Positions 43,665 through 52,516 are shown, numbered from the stretch's first letter. The stretch is 64,000 nt of DNA from Facklamia languida CCUG 37842 (GCF_000245795.1 NZ_JH601133.1:429288-493287); one strand, 5' to 3'. The notes: generated by a model from the letters alone, not told the origin. Program-made: numbers and translations.

Positions 43665-44738
43665 TCAGGCATTCTTAATTGTTAACAAGGCTTCTTGATC
43701 AAAGTTACGAATCAATGCTAAAAGCATATCCTTCGCAGCTTGGTAATCCGCTAGAGTATACAGCGATTGGTGTCCATGAATATAGCGAGCTGGAACACCA
43801 ATGACCGCACTTGGAACACCATTATTCATCACATGAGCTGCACCCGCATCGGTACCGCCCTTTGAGAAGAAATATTGGTAAGGGATCGATTCTTCCTTGG
43901 CCTGATCTTCAATATATTCTCTCAAGCCCTTATGAGTAATCATGCCAGGATCTTGAATCCTTAATAAAAAGCCTTTCCCTAATTGCCCTTCAGACGAAGT
44001 AGCCTTTTCTGTATCATTAGCTGGCGAGCAATCCACTGCAATAAAGATATCAGGTTTGAATTCATGAATAGCTCCACGAATACCCCTTAAGCCAACTTCC
44101 TCTTGAACTGAAGCCCCAATAATCAATTCACTATCAAGAACCTCATCCTTAATTGCTCGTAAGACCTCAATGACAGCAGCGCATCCATAGCGATTATCCC
44201 AAGCTTTTCCGATAACGGACTGACCATTGGCCGTCTTAATTGTCTTCACATCTGGCACAATCGCATCTCCTGGTCGCACGCCATATTCTTCAGCCTCCTC
44301 TTTTGATACGAAGCCCGCATCAAATAAGATCGAATCTGGTTTAATTGGAGTCTGTTTATCTTGATCTCTAAGCAAATGTGGAGGAATCGCCCCTGATACA
44401 ATGGGATAATCTCCCTTCTGAGTCATTAGGGTATAACGTTGCGCACTAATCACGTAAGGATTCCATCCTCCAATTGGGGTCACCTGAATTAGACCGCGGT
44501 CTGTTATATTGCGCACCATAAAACCAACCTCATCCATATGAGCGGCGATCATAATCCGTGGAGCCTGTTTGTTTTGACTGTGCTTAATTCCAATAAGATT
44601 ACCTAGACTGGAGGTATGGAGCTCATCCACCAGTCCTTCCATCTCTTGCTTCATATATTGACGAACCCGACCCTCATTGCCAGATATTCCTTGTAACTCT
44701 GTTACTTCTTGAATTAATTTGTAAGTTTCTTCATTCAT
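43665..44738 (-). CDS. M42-family glutamyl aminopeptidase (YtoP/PepA type)
   Basis: 357 aa. Motifs: AAHMDEVGFMV, GKAWDNRYGCAAVIE, ASVQEEVGLRG (catalytic Glu), AVDCSPA and the C-terminal IHGHQSLYTLADY. Located upstream of ytpR as ytoP is in Bacillus. Lactococcal PepA, from this family, takes N-terminal Glu/Asp. The Shine-Dalgarno (GGGAGGGA) is 20 bp from the ATG, but a small hairpin GTAGC-acc-GCTAC (44758-44746) lies between and would shorten the distance to about 7. Confidence 0.9.
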   Translation of the reverse strand: MNEETYKLIQEVTELQGISGNEGRVRQYMKQEMEGLVDELHTSSLGNLIGIKHSQNKQAPRIMIAAHMDEVGFMVRNITDRGLIQVTPIGGWNPYVISAQRYTLMTQKGDYPIVSGAIPPHLLRDQDKQTPIKPDSILFDAGFVSKEEAEEYGVRPGDAIVPDVKTIKTANGQSVIGKAWDNRYGCAAVIEVLRAIKDEVLDSELIIGASVQEEVGLRGIRGAIHEFKPDIFIAVDCSPANDTEKATSSEGQLGKGFLLRIQDPGMITHKGLREYIEDQAKEESIPYQYFFSKGGTDAGAAHVMNNGVPSAVIGVPARYIHGHQSLYTLADYQAAKDMLLALIRNFDQEALLTIKNA

Positions 44739-44745
44739 ACTATTC

Positions 44746-44766
44746 GTAGCGGTGCTACTCCCTCCC
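44746..44766 (-). promoter_or_regulatory. hairpin between Shine-Dalgarno and start of the M42 peptidase gene
   Basis: On the minus strand GGGAGGGA is followed at once by GTAGC-acc-GCTAC, then gaatagt and ATG. Folding the 13 nt hairpin sets ribosome binding site and start codon at normal distance. Seen in sequence; function inferred. Confidence 0.4.
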
Positions 44767-44904
44767 TAAAAATTGAATCATGCTTCTAAACTATTTTGTC
44801 ATAAACAAGGACTAAAAGCAATTCACGCTGCATCCGGCTTGCTATATTTATTTAGAAATTTATGGTATGATTTTTTTATTATCTTGATGATGGGAGAAAT
44901 GCTG

Positions 44905-45237
44905 ATGACACAGAAGAAGAACAACTTCATCGGAACACTTGTCTTAATTTCCGGTATTATTATTGGAGCAGCTGGTAGTTTATTATATAAGGAAAACAAA
45001 CCGCTACACGCTGGAAAAGTCCTTCATAAAGTCGTAGAAGAATTTTCAAAAAATGGTAAAGTGATCGGTTCTTGGATCGATTATGATCCAGTTGAATATA
45101 ATGGATTTGATTCAAAACCCTTAGTTTATATGGGGGGAATCACACGAGTTGAAGGGGAAGAAACTTTTTACTATGCTTTTGCTACCGATATTTATACTGG
45201 CGAAATCATTAACACTTACCTTGCCCAAGCAAAATAA
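44905..45237 (+). CDS. small membrane-anchored protein with PepSY-like domain
   Basis: 110 aa. One N-terminal transmembrane helix (about 8-27, NFIGTLVLISGIIIGAAGSLLY), then an extracellular part. Its end, YYAFATDIYTGEIINTY, resembles the closing strand of PepSY-type domains. Start ATG 44905 behind TGGGAGA; the longer frame upstream to 44773 lacks a ribosome binding site. An extended -10 (TGGTATGAT, 44863-44871) precedes it. Function unknown. It stands between the M42 peptidase and ccrZ and has its own terminator. Confidence 0.7.
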   Translation: MTQKKNNFIGTLVLISGIIIGAAGSLLYKENKPLHAGKVLHKVVEEFSKNGKVIGSWIDYDPVEYNGFDSKPLVYMGGITRVEGEETFYYAFATDIYTGEIINTYLAQAK

Positions 45238-45244
45238 ACTCTTC

Positions 45245-45278
45245 GTGTTTTTCTACTTGATAGAAAAACACTTTTTTA
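45245..45278 (+). terminator. terminator after the small PepSY-like gene
   Basis: GTGTTTTTCTA and TAGAAAAACAC (11 bp, loop CTTGA), then TTTTTTA. Confidence 0.85.
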
Positions 45279-45280
45279 TA

Positions 45281-45308
45281 TTGACCCTCATGGCAGTCAT
45301 GTTACAAT
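45281..45308 (+). promoter_or_regulatory. ccrZ-trmB promoter
   Basis: TTGACC, 16 bp, TACAAT with an upstream TGT extension. It begins 3 bp after the terminator T-run and ends 35 bp before the ccrZ start. Confidence 0.65.
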
Positions 45309-45342
45309 AAAAATTACTGATTAAATTTTGAGGAGTGAGACG

Positions 45343-46122
45343 ATGTATCATGATAGCCAAGAATGGCAAATGACCCCACTTAATGGCAATACTGGACAAG
45401 CCTTTATGGGCGTTAGTCATGATGAAAAAGTTTTCTTTAAAAGAAACACCTCGCCATTTATTGCTGCCTTAGCTGCTGAGGGGATCACTCCTAAATTAAA
45501 ATGGACACAACGAACCTATTCTGGTGATATCTTAACAGCTCAAGAATGGGAAGATGGCCAAATACTGAAAAAAGAAGATATGATCTATGAGCCAGTGATT
45601 CAGCTAATCCACTCTATTCATCATAATGAAACCCTTCTGGCACTCTTAAAAAAAATTCAAGCCCATGAATATACTCCCCAGGACCTGATTCGCTTATACT
45701 ACGAAGATTTACCGGTATCTTTACAGGGTCACCGCTTTTTTAATCGGGTAATCTATCAGATGGAACAAATGATTGATGAAGATTTCCTAACGGTTCCCTA
45801 CGTTATCTGCCACGGTGACTTGAACCATAATAACTTCCTGATGACTGCCGACCAGCACCTCTACCTAGTTGACTGGGATAATGTTAAAATAGCAGATCCT
45901 CTTTACGATATTTGTTTCCTATTGTGCCGCTATTTCCCGCCTAGCCGATGGAATGAATGGTTGAAAATTTATAATTTTAACAGAACAGATTCTTTTAATA
46001 AGCGCGTTAAATGGTATAGCATGCTCGCCTGTTTGAATCTGATTAAGCAGTACTTCTCTGAAGACCGCCATTATCAATTAAATGAAACGGTTATGTTGTT
46101 GCAAAATATCTATGAAAATTAA
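45343..46122 (+). CDS. ccrZ: CcrZ/YtmP-family phosphotransferase (cell-cycle regulator)
   Basis: 259 aa, aminoglycoside/choline-kinase-like fold. Catalytic HGDLNHNNFL and metal-binding DWDNVKIADP; the YDICFLLCRYF helix follows. In pneumococcus the homologue CcrZ binds FtsZ and helps time DNA replication through DnaA; the ytmP/ccrZ-trmB pair is conserved and seen here with 11 bp spacing. ATG 45343 behind AGGAGTGA. Small-molecule substrate not deducible. Confidence 0.85.
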   Translation: MYHDSQEWQMTPLNGNTGQAFMGVSHDEKVFFKRNTSPFIAALAAEGITPKLKWTQRTYSGDILTAQEWEDGQILKKEDMIYEPVIQLIHSIHHNETLLALLKKIQAHEYTPQDLIRLYYEDLPVSLQGHRFFNRVIYQMEQMIDEDFLTVPYVICHGDLNHNNFLMTADQHLYLVDWDNVKIADPLYDICFLLCRYFPPSRWNEWLKIYNFNRTDSFNKRVKWYSMLACLNLIKQYFSEDRHYQLNETVMLLQNIYEN

Positions 46123-46133
46123 GGAGGCTAGTC

Positions 46134-46787
46134 ATGCGCTTACGGCATAAACCATGGGCTGCCGATAAACTGAAGTCTTATCCTCAATACGTTGTCGATC
46201 AGCCAGAATTAATTAAGGGGAAATGGCAATCTCGTTTTGAACAGAGGCAACCCTTACATATTGAGGTTGGCTCTGGAAAAGGCCAATTTATCGTTGAGAT
46301 GGCGCGAAAGAATCCTACTATTAATTATCTAGCCATTGAACTTCAAACCAGTGTCGCCGTTTCAATCTTAGAACTGCAAATCCAAGCCCACTTACCCAAC
46401 TTACAAATTCTTAATGCCCACGGCGGCGATTTAGATCATTTCTTTGCTAAAGGAGAAGTCAACCGCGTTTATTTAAACTTTTCTGATCCATGGCCCAAAA
46501 CAAAGCATGCTAAGCGTCGCTTAACAGCTCCACGTTTCTTAGCTCAATATAAAGACATCATGGATCCAGAGGGGGAGATTCATTTCAAAACAGACAACCA
46601 AGGACTTTTTGAATACTCCCTTGCTTCGATCAGCCAATTTGGTTATTGTTTCCGTCAAGTGTGGTTAGATTTACATCATAGTGACTTCGAAGGAAATGTT
46701 CCAACAGAATATGAGGAGAAATTCTCGCAAAAAGGGCAACCTATCTACCGCTTAGAAGCATACTGGCCCCAAGATTCAAATAATTAG
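46134..46787 (+). CDS. trmB: tRNA (guanine-N7)-methyltransferase
   Basis: 217 aa. Methylates G46 of tRNA with SAM. SAM-binding IEVGSGKGQFIVEMA and the family signature NFSDPWPKTKHAKRRL are intact. Second gene of ccrZ-trmB. Confidence 0.96.
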   Translation: MRLRHKPWAADKLKSYPQYVVDQPELIKGKWQSRFEQRQPLHIEVGSGKGQFIVEMARKNPTINYLAIELQTSVAVSILELQIQAHLPNLQILNAHGGDLDHFFAKGEVNRVYLNFSDPWPKTKHAKRRLTAPRFLAQYKDIMDPEGEIHFKTDNQGLFEYSLASISQFGYCFRQVWLDLHHSDFEGNVPTEYEEKFSQKGQPIYRLEAYWPQDSNN

Positions 46788-46812
46788 GATCTCTTGTTAT
46801 TCAATCCACATT

Positions 46813-46854
46813 AAAAACCCCTTCGCGCTTAATTAAAAGCACGAAGGGGTTTTG
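46813..46854. terminator. terminator between trmB and pepF
   Basis: AAAACCCCTTCG and CGAAGGGGTTTT arms with inner GCTT/AAGC. A- and T-runs on both sides suit both convergent genes. Confidence 0.85.
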
Positions 46855-46863
46855 CTTAGGTTC

Positions 46864-48675
46864 TTACTGGTCTTTTAGTAGACTTTCGAATTCATTTAAT
46901 CGTTCTTCAAATAAATCTAAGGTCTTAAGAATATAATCTTCTTGCGTCATATCGAGTCCCGCTGCCTTCATCGTATCAATTGGATACTTAGATGAGCCTG
47001 ATTTTAGGAAATGATCCTTATATGAGGTCAAGGTTTCTTGATCACCCTCATAAATCTTAGCAGCAAAATAGGTAGCCGCTGAAAAGCCTGTCGCATATTG
47101 GAAGACATAATAATTGTAGTAGAAATGAGGAATTCGTGACCACTCTAAGGCAATTTCAGAATCAGAGTTCACACCCGGACCATAGTATTTCGCATTTAAT
47201 TCCCGGTAGTTTTCTGACAAGAAGTCTTGAGTCAACGGTGTCCCTTTAGCATCCTCAACATGCATAAAATGCTCAAACTCAGCAAATTGTGTCTGTCTAA
47301 AGACAGAGCCCTTCGCTCCATCTAAGAAATTATTAATAATATATAAGCGGATCTTAGGATCATCATATTTATCTAATAGATAATAAGTCAGTAAATTTTC
47401 ATTGGTTGTTGAAGCAATTTCTGCAAGGAAAATAGGATAGCCAGAATAAATAAAGGGTTGATTCTTCCCTGCTAGATAGGTGTGGGCAGAGTGGCCTAGC
47501 TCATGAATCAAGGTATAAAGGTGGTTGATACTATCCTGCCAATTCATGAGGATATAGGGTTTTGAATCGACAGTACCATGAGAATAAGCTCCTGAACGTT
47601 TACCGATATTTTCATATAAATCGATCCAACGTTCACTAAAAGCTTCTTTAATGATTTGAACGTAGTCTTCACCCATTGGCTTAACTGCCTCAAGAACGAT
47701 CGATTGCGCCTCTTCATAGGTTACCTTAATTGGAGCTTCTCCTAGCAGAGGAGTGTACATATCATACATTTCCAAATCATCAACTTCGAGCAAGTCTTTA
47801 CGTAAATGAACATAGCGATGTAATAGGTCTAGCCGAGAATGAACAGCATCAATTAAAGTGTCATAAACTGCTTCTGGAATATTATTATTGAAGAGTGCAG
47901 CATGACGGGCTGAATCATAATGGCGAACCTGTGCCTCATAGTTGTGAAGCTTAATCTCTCCCGTAATCAGGCTTGCGAAAGTATTCTTAAATTGATCATA
48001 GATTGTATAGTACTCTTTAAAGGTGTCTCGACGAACACGCCGGTCTTTACTTTCTAACATTTTGCCATAAAGAGAATGGGTCAACTGAATCGTTTCATCA
48101 TTTTCATCTTGTATCGCAGGGAATTTAAGATCTGCATCACTCAAGAGGCTAAATGTCTTACTGGCTGTCGCAAACACTTCACTCGCCTTTGCTAACATCA
48201 ATTCTTCTGAATGACTCAATACATGAGGTCTAAACCGATTGACATCCTCTAGATAATGGCGATACCCTTGTAACTGTTCATTCTGATCAATAAAGCTTTC
48301 TAATTGATCTTCAGGAATTGCTAACAGTTCAGGCTGGAAGAAAGCAACATTTTGGCCAAACTCACTATAAAGCTGTAAAGCCTTTGCTTCAAGTGCCTGA
48401 GAAGCAGAGACTGTTTGATCTTGATCATTCACTAAGTGTGCATAAACATAGAGATTTTCTACTTCTCGCAAGGTATCAAAATATGTTTCAATAGCTTTAG
48501 CTAAAGATTCTGGGCTCTTACCCAAAGTCCCTTCGAGTTCTTTTAAGCCTTCCACAGCTGTTTGTCCTTTTTTAAAGGCTTGATCATAAGTCGCTTGATC
48601 TTTGTACATAGCGGCTAAATCCCAGGTGTACTTTTCTGGAGTCTCAGAACGCTTTCCTGTTTGTTTCGCTGACAT
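46864..48675 (-). CDS. pepF: oligoendopeptidase F
   Basis: Zinc metallopeptidase (M3B) that cuts medium-length peptides in the cytoplasm. About 603 aa. HELGHSAH zinc site with downstream glutamate in EIASTTNENLL. ATG 48675 follows AAGGAG; the GTG three codons earlier is less likely. Monocistronic, with an A/T-rich promoter region that holds the palindrome TTAAAGCGCTTTA. Confidence 0.95.
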   Translation of the reverse strand: MSAKQTGKRSETPEKYTWDLAAMYKDQATYDQAFKKGQTAVEGLKELEGTLGKSPESLAKAIETYFDTLREVENLYVYAHLVNDQDQTVSASQALEAKALQLYSEFGQNVAFFQPELLAIPEDQLESFIDQNEQLQGYRHYLEDVNRFRPHVLSHSEELMLAKASEVFATASKTFSLLSDADLKFPAIQDENDETIQLTHSLYGKMLESKDRRVRRDTFKEYYTIYDQFKNTFASLITGEIKLHNYEAQVRHYDSARHAALFNNNIPEAVYDTLIDAVHSRLDLLHRYVHLRKDLLEVDDLEMYDMYTPLLGEAPIKVTYEEAQSIVLEAVKPMGEDYVQIIKEAFSERWIDLYENIGKRSGAYSHGTVDSKPYILMNWQDSINHLYTLIHELGHSAHTYLAGKNQPFIYSGYPIFLAEIASTTNENLLTYYLLDKYDDPKIRLYIINNFLDGAKGSVFRQTQFAEFEHFMHVEDAKGTPLTQDFLSENYRELNAKYYGPGVNSDSEIALEWSRIPHFYYNYYVFQYATGFSAATYFAAKIYEGDQETLTSYKDHFLKSGSSKYPIDTMKAAGLDMTQEDYILKTLDLFEERLNEFESLLKDQ

Positions 48676-48717
48676 TATATCCACTCCTTTTTTTCTCTAA
48701 TGGTTATATTTTAACAT

Positions 48718-48731
48718 ATAAAGCGCTTTAA
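48718..48731. promoter_or_regulatory. palindrome in the pepF promoter region, possible cre or other operator
   Basis: ATAAAGCGCTTTAA is a perfect palindrome around GCGC, 43 bp upstream of the pepF start. It has the AAGCGCTT core of CcpA sites but lacks the outer TG/CA. Confidence 0.35.
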
Positions 48732-48760
48732 TGTTAGCCTTTACATTAACTCTCACCTAT

Positions 48761-49771
48761 TTATAATGATTGATCTAGCCTTTTGAACAAGTTGTAAATC
48801 ATGTGGCTTGCTTGGTCAATGATCGATCCACGAATAAAAACATTTTCTTGCAGGTGTAAGACTCCCTCTGCTAGTCCGCGGGTCAAATGCACAGTCAAAG
48901 CCTCTTCATCTATCTTCTTCCTCATGGCGAGATAGGCCCAGGTCAAAACGATCCAACCTGCTTCCTTAAAGTAGAGGACCTCCCATGCTCTTTGAAAAAT
49001 CCACGGAGGAAATTGACCTAGGGTCAGGCCCTCTTGATAAATTCTCTTGAGGTGAAAAGCATACGAAGGGTTTTTCAAAATCGAATGAATCCGGTCATAT
49101 GGACGCCTTTGATAGCTTCTTGTTAAATTTGCACTTGACTTTTTTTGCCGAAGAAAGTCCTGCCAATCCTCACCATGATCCAATTGATAAAAGTTCAGAT
49201 GATAAGTGTCTTTTGATACTATGGTCGGAAGATGGTGGTAAATTTTTAGGCAGTTAGCCTGGGTATTGAGGGTGATTAGATAGTGTCCCCATTCTGAACA
49301 GTAATGGACATTTGACTTGAACCAAGAAGAATACGGCCTAGCGAGTTCTTGGTCTGCTATAATCCAATAGACCTCGGGGCTAATCTTCAAATATTGATTA
49401 TGCCGACTTTCCAAGACTTCATGGCTAATCTTTGATTTTTGAAACTCCCAGATGGATAATATTTCTTGATTCATAATAATAACATCCACTATTTGGTCTA
49501 GAGCGCGGATCTTATATTCTAATTTAGCAACATAGCCATGGGATCGAGCATTTTCTAAGATGAGCCGTTTACCAGTTTGGTGGATTTGAGACTCTTGGCG
49601 GCTTACTTGAGAGCGATTGCCACAAGCACTTTGGTGACGAAAAAACTTATTATGCCTGATTGATCGTCTAAGCTCAAGTTTTTGTCCACACTTTGGACAG
49701 AAATAATGGTGATTATCAAGCGCTTCTCTAGCATAGACTAAGTCCCTATCTTCATTTAAAGCGGCGTACAT
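48761..49771 (-). CDS. coiA: CoiA-family competence protein
   Basis: 336 aa. N-terminal zinc-finger-like CPKCGQ ... ; nuclease-like core with VDVIIM and IWEFQKSKIS (D...EFQ, PD-(D/E)XK pattern, about residues 93-112), and a helical C-terminus. In streptococci CoiA is made in competence and promotes recombination of incoming DNA. It precedes pepF, as in streptococci and lactobacilli. The ATG at 49771 lies 3 bp from a large terminator stem whose 3' arm is the ribosome binding site. Confidence 0.85.
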   Translation of the reverse strand: MYAALNEDRDLVYAREALDNHHYFCPKCGQKLELRRSIRHNKFFRHQSACGNRSQVSRQESQIHQTGKRLILENARSHGYVAKLEYKIRALDQIVDVIIMNQEILSIWEFQKSKISHEVLESRHNQYLKISPEVYWIIADQELARPYSSWFKSNVHYCSEWGHYLITLNTQANCLKIYHHLPTIVSKDTYHLNFYQLDHGEDWQDFLRQKKSSANLTRSYQRRPYDRIHSILKNPSYAFHLKRIYQEGLTLGQFPPWIFQRAWEVLYFKEAGWIVLTWAYLAMRKKIDEEALTVHLTRGLAEGVLHLQENVFIRGSIIDQASHMIYNLFKRLDQSL

Positions 49772-49773
49772 AA

Positions 49774-49815
49774 AAACCCTCCCTTTAAATTAAATACATT
49801 TAAAAGGGAGGGTTT
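49774..49815 (-). terminator. mecA terminator that also contains the coiA ribosome binding site
   Basis: AAACCCTCCCTTT (49774-49786) pairs perfectly with AAAGGGAGGGTTT (49803-49815), 13 bp. On the minus strand the 3' arm AAAGGGAGGG is the coiA Shine-Dalgarno, and the T-run leads straight into ATG. Confidence 0.85.
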
Positions 49816-49821
49816 GCGTTT

Positions 49822-50550
49822 TTAGAATGTTTGACCAAAGAAGCTTAAGGCATCTTCTTGACGTAGAAGATGGCCATGTTCTTCTAGTAACCCAACAGTT
49901 GTGTTGACAACTTCACCATATTCAAGAATCATTAAAAGATGATCTGCTTGATAAACTGTCTTGACGGCTTGATCAATATTATAGACTACTAGATAATAGG
50001 CATGGTCCAGATGATAAAGATCTGCTTCGATCAAATCACTTGGAATCTCCCGCGCAAGCTTTAAGAAATCATCTAATTGGTTAAATTTGATAATTTCAAC
50101 AGTTTCTTCCTCTTCACCCAATTCCTGGGGCTTGTTAGACAGTCGCTCATTCAACCGATTCATAAATTGTTGGGTCGGATGCTTTGTAGGTCGAGAATCT
50201 TTCTGATTTTTTCGAGCCTTCTGTTGGTTCAATAATTGGTCTTTCAAAGTCTCTCTCTGTTCTTTGAACCTGCGAGTTAACTCTTCATCCCAGATCTCAT
50301 CCATTTCATCTAAGTTTGCACGACTAATATAGAGTTCAAGGCCATTGCTATTAGGAATGACCTGAAAGGTCACTGCTTCTGTGTCATGGAAGTGATGGTC
50401 AACATCGACTTCTTCTAAGATCGAATAGAAAAATTTCTCAATCCGCGATTGATCCCCAATTAAATCAAGGAAATCAATCCCTCTTTCTTCTAGATCCTCA
50501 GACTCAATCAATACCTTGATCAAATTCTCATTAATGTGTTCCATTTCCAT
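49822..50550 (-). CDS. mecA: ClpC adaptor protein MecA
   Basis: About 242 aa. N-terminal substrate-binding domain (MEMEHINENLIKVLIESEDLEERGIDFLDLI), acidic/basic linker (about 105-140) and C-terminal ClpC-binding domain. Targets proteins such as ComK to ClpCP in Bacillus. ATG 50550 follows GGAGGTGA; the ORF's upstream codons are inside the ribosome binding site region. Placed between coiA and spx as in many relatives. Confidence 0.93.
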   Translation of the reverse strand: MEMEHINENLIKVLIESEDLEERGIDFLDLIGDQSRIEKFFYSILEEVDVDHHFHDTEAVTFQVIPNSNGLELYISRANLDEMDEIWDEELTRRFKEQRETLKDQLLNQQKARKNQKDSRPTKHPTQQFMNRLNERLSNKPQELGEEEETVEIIKFNQLDDFLKLAREIPSDLIEADLYHLDHAYYLVVYNIDQAVKTVYQADHLLMILEYGEVVNTTVGLLEEHGHLLRQEDALSFFGQTF

Positions 50551-50690
50551 GCTAGTCACCTCCACCTCTACTATCATTATACAACTTATCAGATCACTTA
50601 TAAAGAATTGTACCAGCGTTAGACTATCTTAGCAAAAACCCCCTAGTCTTTCAAGCGAATCCCTTTCAATGCCAAGCTAAGCTCCTTTCA

Positions 50691-50722
50691 AAAAAAGCCT
50701 AGAGATTCGATGAATCTCTAGG
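50691..50722 (-). terminator. spx terminator
   Basis: CCTAGAGATTC and GAATCTCTAGG, loop GAT. The minus strand continues CTTTTTTT. Confidence 0.85.
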
Positions 50723-50754
50723 TCTCAATAACTTTCTGAAGTAAAATATCTCAA

Positions 50755-51153
50755 TTATTCATTCACCAGCATACGCGCTCTTCTTAACTCACGCGCTCTA
50801 ACTTCTCTAGGTAAAAATCTTCGAATTTCGTCTTCATTATACCCAATTTGTAGTCGCTTCTCATCTATTATAATCGGACGTCGCAGAAGACCTGGTTGGT
50901 CTTGAAGCAACTGATAAAAATCGTGAAGTGGTAATTCACTTAACTCGATATTTAATTCAGAGTATGCCTTGGAGCGCGTTGAGACGATATCTTCAGTTCC
51001 TTCTTCTGTCATGCGCAAAATATATTTAATTTCATTCATCGTTAAAGGTTCCGTAAAGATATTACGCTCTTGATAAGGAATTTCATGCTCTTCTAGCCAT
51101 GCGCGAGCCTTTCTACATGACGTACAACTGGGAGTGACATATAAGGTTACCAT
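50755..51153 (-). CDS. spx: redox-responsive transcriptional regulator Spx
   Basis: 132 aa, ArsC-like fold. Redox switch CTSC at residues 10-13 (CxxC) and RPI segment [22 protein letters not shown]. Binds RNA polymerase alpha CTD and is degraded by ClpXP with help from SpxH (YjbH-type adaptor, coded at 16.3 kb). Starts at ATG 51153 behind AGAGGAG. Confidence 0.93.
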   Translation of the reverse strand: MVTLYVTPSCTSCRKARAWLEEHEIPYQERNIFTEPLTMNEIKYILRMTEEGTEDIVSTRSKAYSELNIELSELPLHDFYQLLQDQPGLLRRPIIIDEKRLQIGYNEDEIRRFLPREVRARELRRARMLVNE

Positions 51154-51478
51154 AGGGTGCTCCTCTCTTTAGTACATGTTCTCACTTCTTACGTACATAT
51201 ATCTAATTTTAGTTTGGCTACATTATAAAGGGACATCTGCTTCTCACTTAACGAACATCACCTTTACAAGATTATTATAACATTGTAATCAAACTTGAAC
51301 AATACCATCTTTTTACCTTATATAGGAAGCTTCTATAAATAGTCCTTAATAGAAAAGGTGTTTTACCGCTTAAAGAGTCCTCATTTAGTAAGCATGACAG
51401 CTACCCTATCTGGCAATTAAATTAAAATTTAGCTATAATAGACTTATATAAAAGTAAACAGGATAGAAAGAGGTCACT
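51154..51478. other. intergenic region with spx and trpS promoters
   Basis: Divergent control region of 325 bp. For spx it holds TTGTTC-17-TATAAT (see separate entry) and a second TATAAT (minus, 51222-51227). For trpS a TATAAT lies at 51434-51439 with a weak -35, and the ribosome binding site GAAAGAGG before ATG. No T-box motif or tRNA is visible, so trpS is not T-box controlled. Confidence 0.6.
51274..51302 (-). promoter_or_regulatory. spx promoter
   Basis: On the minus strand TTGTTC, 17 bp, TATAAT, giving a leader of about 115 nt before spx. Confidence 0.6.
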
Positions 51479-52468
51479 ATGAAAGAAAATATATTTTCAG
51501 GCGTCCAACCCTCAGGAATACCCACCATTGCGAATTACATTGGTGCAATGAAAGCTTTTGTCGACCTACAGGATCAGTACAATGCGACCTATTGCATCGT
51601 TAATCAACATGCGATTACCGTCCCTCAGGACCCAGATACCCTTCGTTTAAGAACGAAACAATTGGCCGCTCTTTATATTGCAATCGGTTTAGATCCTAAG
51701 AAATCGACGATCTTTGTCCAATCTGATGTTCCTGCCCATGCTCAAGCAGGTTGGCTCATTACTTGCTTGATGGGCTTAGGAGAGCTGGAACGTATGACAC
51801 AATTTAAAGATAAGTCTGCTAAAAAACAAGCAGTAAATGCCGGATTATTGTGTTATCCTGCCCTTATGACTGGGGATATCATTTTACATAGAGCGAAGTA
51901 TGTCCCTGTTGGAGATGATCAAAAACAGCACCTGGAACTGGCCAGAAATTTTGTTGATAAATTCAACAGTCGGTTCGGTGATGGTCTCCTCATTAAACCT
52001 GAAGGGATCTTCCCAACATCCGGCAAACGCGTAATGAGCTTACAAAACCCCTCACAAAAAATGTCCAAATCGGACTCCAACCATAAGGCCTTCGTCTCAA
52101 TGTTGGATGAACCTAAGGTCATTATCAAAAAAGTCAAATCTGCCATGACAGACTCTATTGGACAGGTTCATTATGACAAGGAAAATCAACCAGCTATCGC
52201 CAACCTACTTGAAATCTATGCCAGCCTCAGTGGAAAGGCCATCGATCGTATTGTTGAAGATTATCATGATACTGGCTATGGTGCCTTTAAGACGGATTTA
52301 GCTGATTTAATCGTTTCGATAATCGAGCCCATTCAAACCCGCTATAACCAATTAATGGAATCGGATGACCTCTATGATATTCTCCAAGACGGAGCGGTAA
52401 AAGCCAATCAAGTGGCCAATCAAACCCTAGCTAGCATGGAAAAATCGCTTGGTATCGCCTATCATTAA
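51479..52468 (+). CDS. trpS: tryptophanyl-tRNA synthetase
   Basis: 329 aa class I synthetase. HIGH-like segment GVQPSGIPTIANYIGAMK and KMSKS (KMSKSDSN, about residue 197) are present. The HIGH region reads TIANYIG where Bacillus has TIGNYIG, a Gly-to-Ala change. CIVNQHAITVPQDP and VGDDQKQHLEL are typical. Monocistronic with a good terminator. Confidence 0.96.
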   Translation: MKENIFSGVQPSGIPTIANYIGAMKAFVDLQDQYNATYCIVNQHAITVPQDPDTLRLRTKQLAALYIAIGLDPKKSTIFVQSDVPAHAQAGWLITCLMGLGELERMTQFKDKSAKKQAVNAGLLCYPALMTGDIILHRAKYVPVGDDQKQHLELARNFVDKFNSRFGDGLLIKPEGIFPTSGKRVMSLQNPSQKMSKSDSNHKAFVSMLDEPKVIIKKVKSAMTDSIGQVHYDKENQPAIANLLEIYASLSGKAIDRIVEDYHDTGYGAFKTDLADLIVSIIEPIQTRYNQLMESDDLYDILQDGAVKANQVANQTLASMEKSLGIAYH

Positions 52469-52482
52469 AATACCTTTACCGA

Positions 52483-52516
52483 TAAGATCAGTTTCACTAC
52501 TGATCTTACTCTTTTT
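52483..52516 (+). terminator. trpS terminator
   Basis: TAAGATCAGT and ACTGATCTTA arms, loop TTCACT, then CTCTTTTTAT. Confidence 0.85.

Noticed and set aside
51154-51478. Possible T-box before trpS
   Set aside because: No GGTGGNACCGCG-type motif or terminator is present on either strand in the region.
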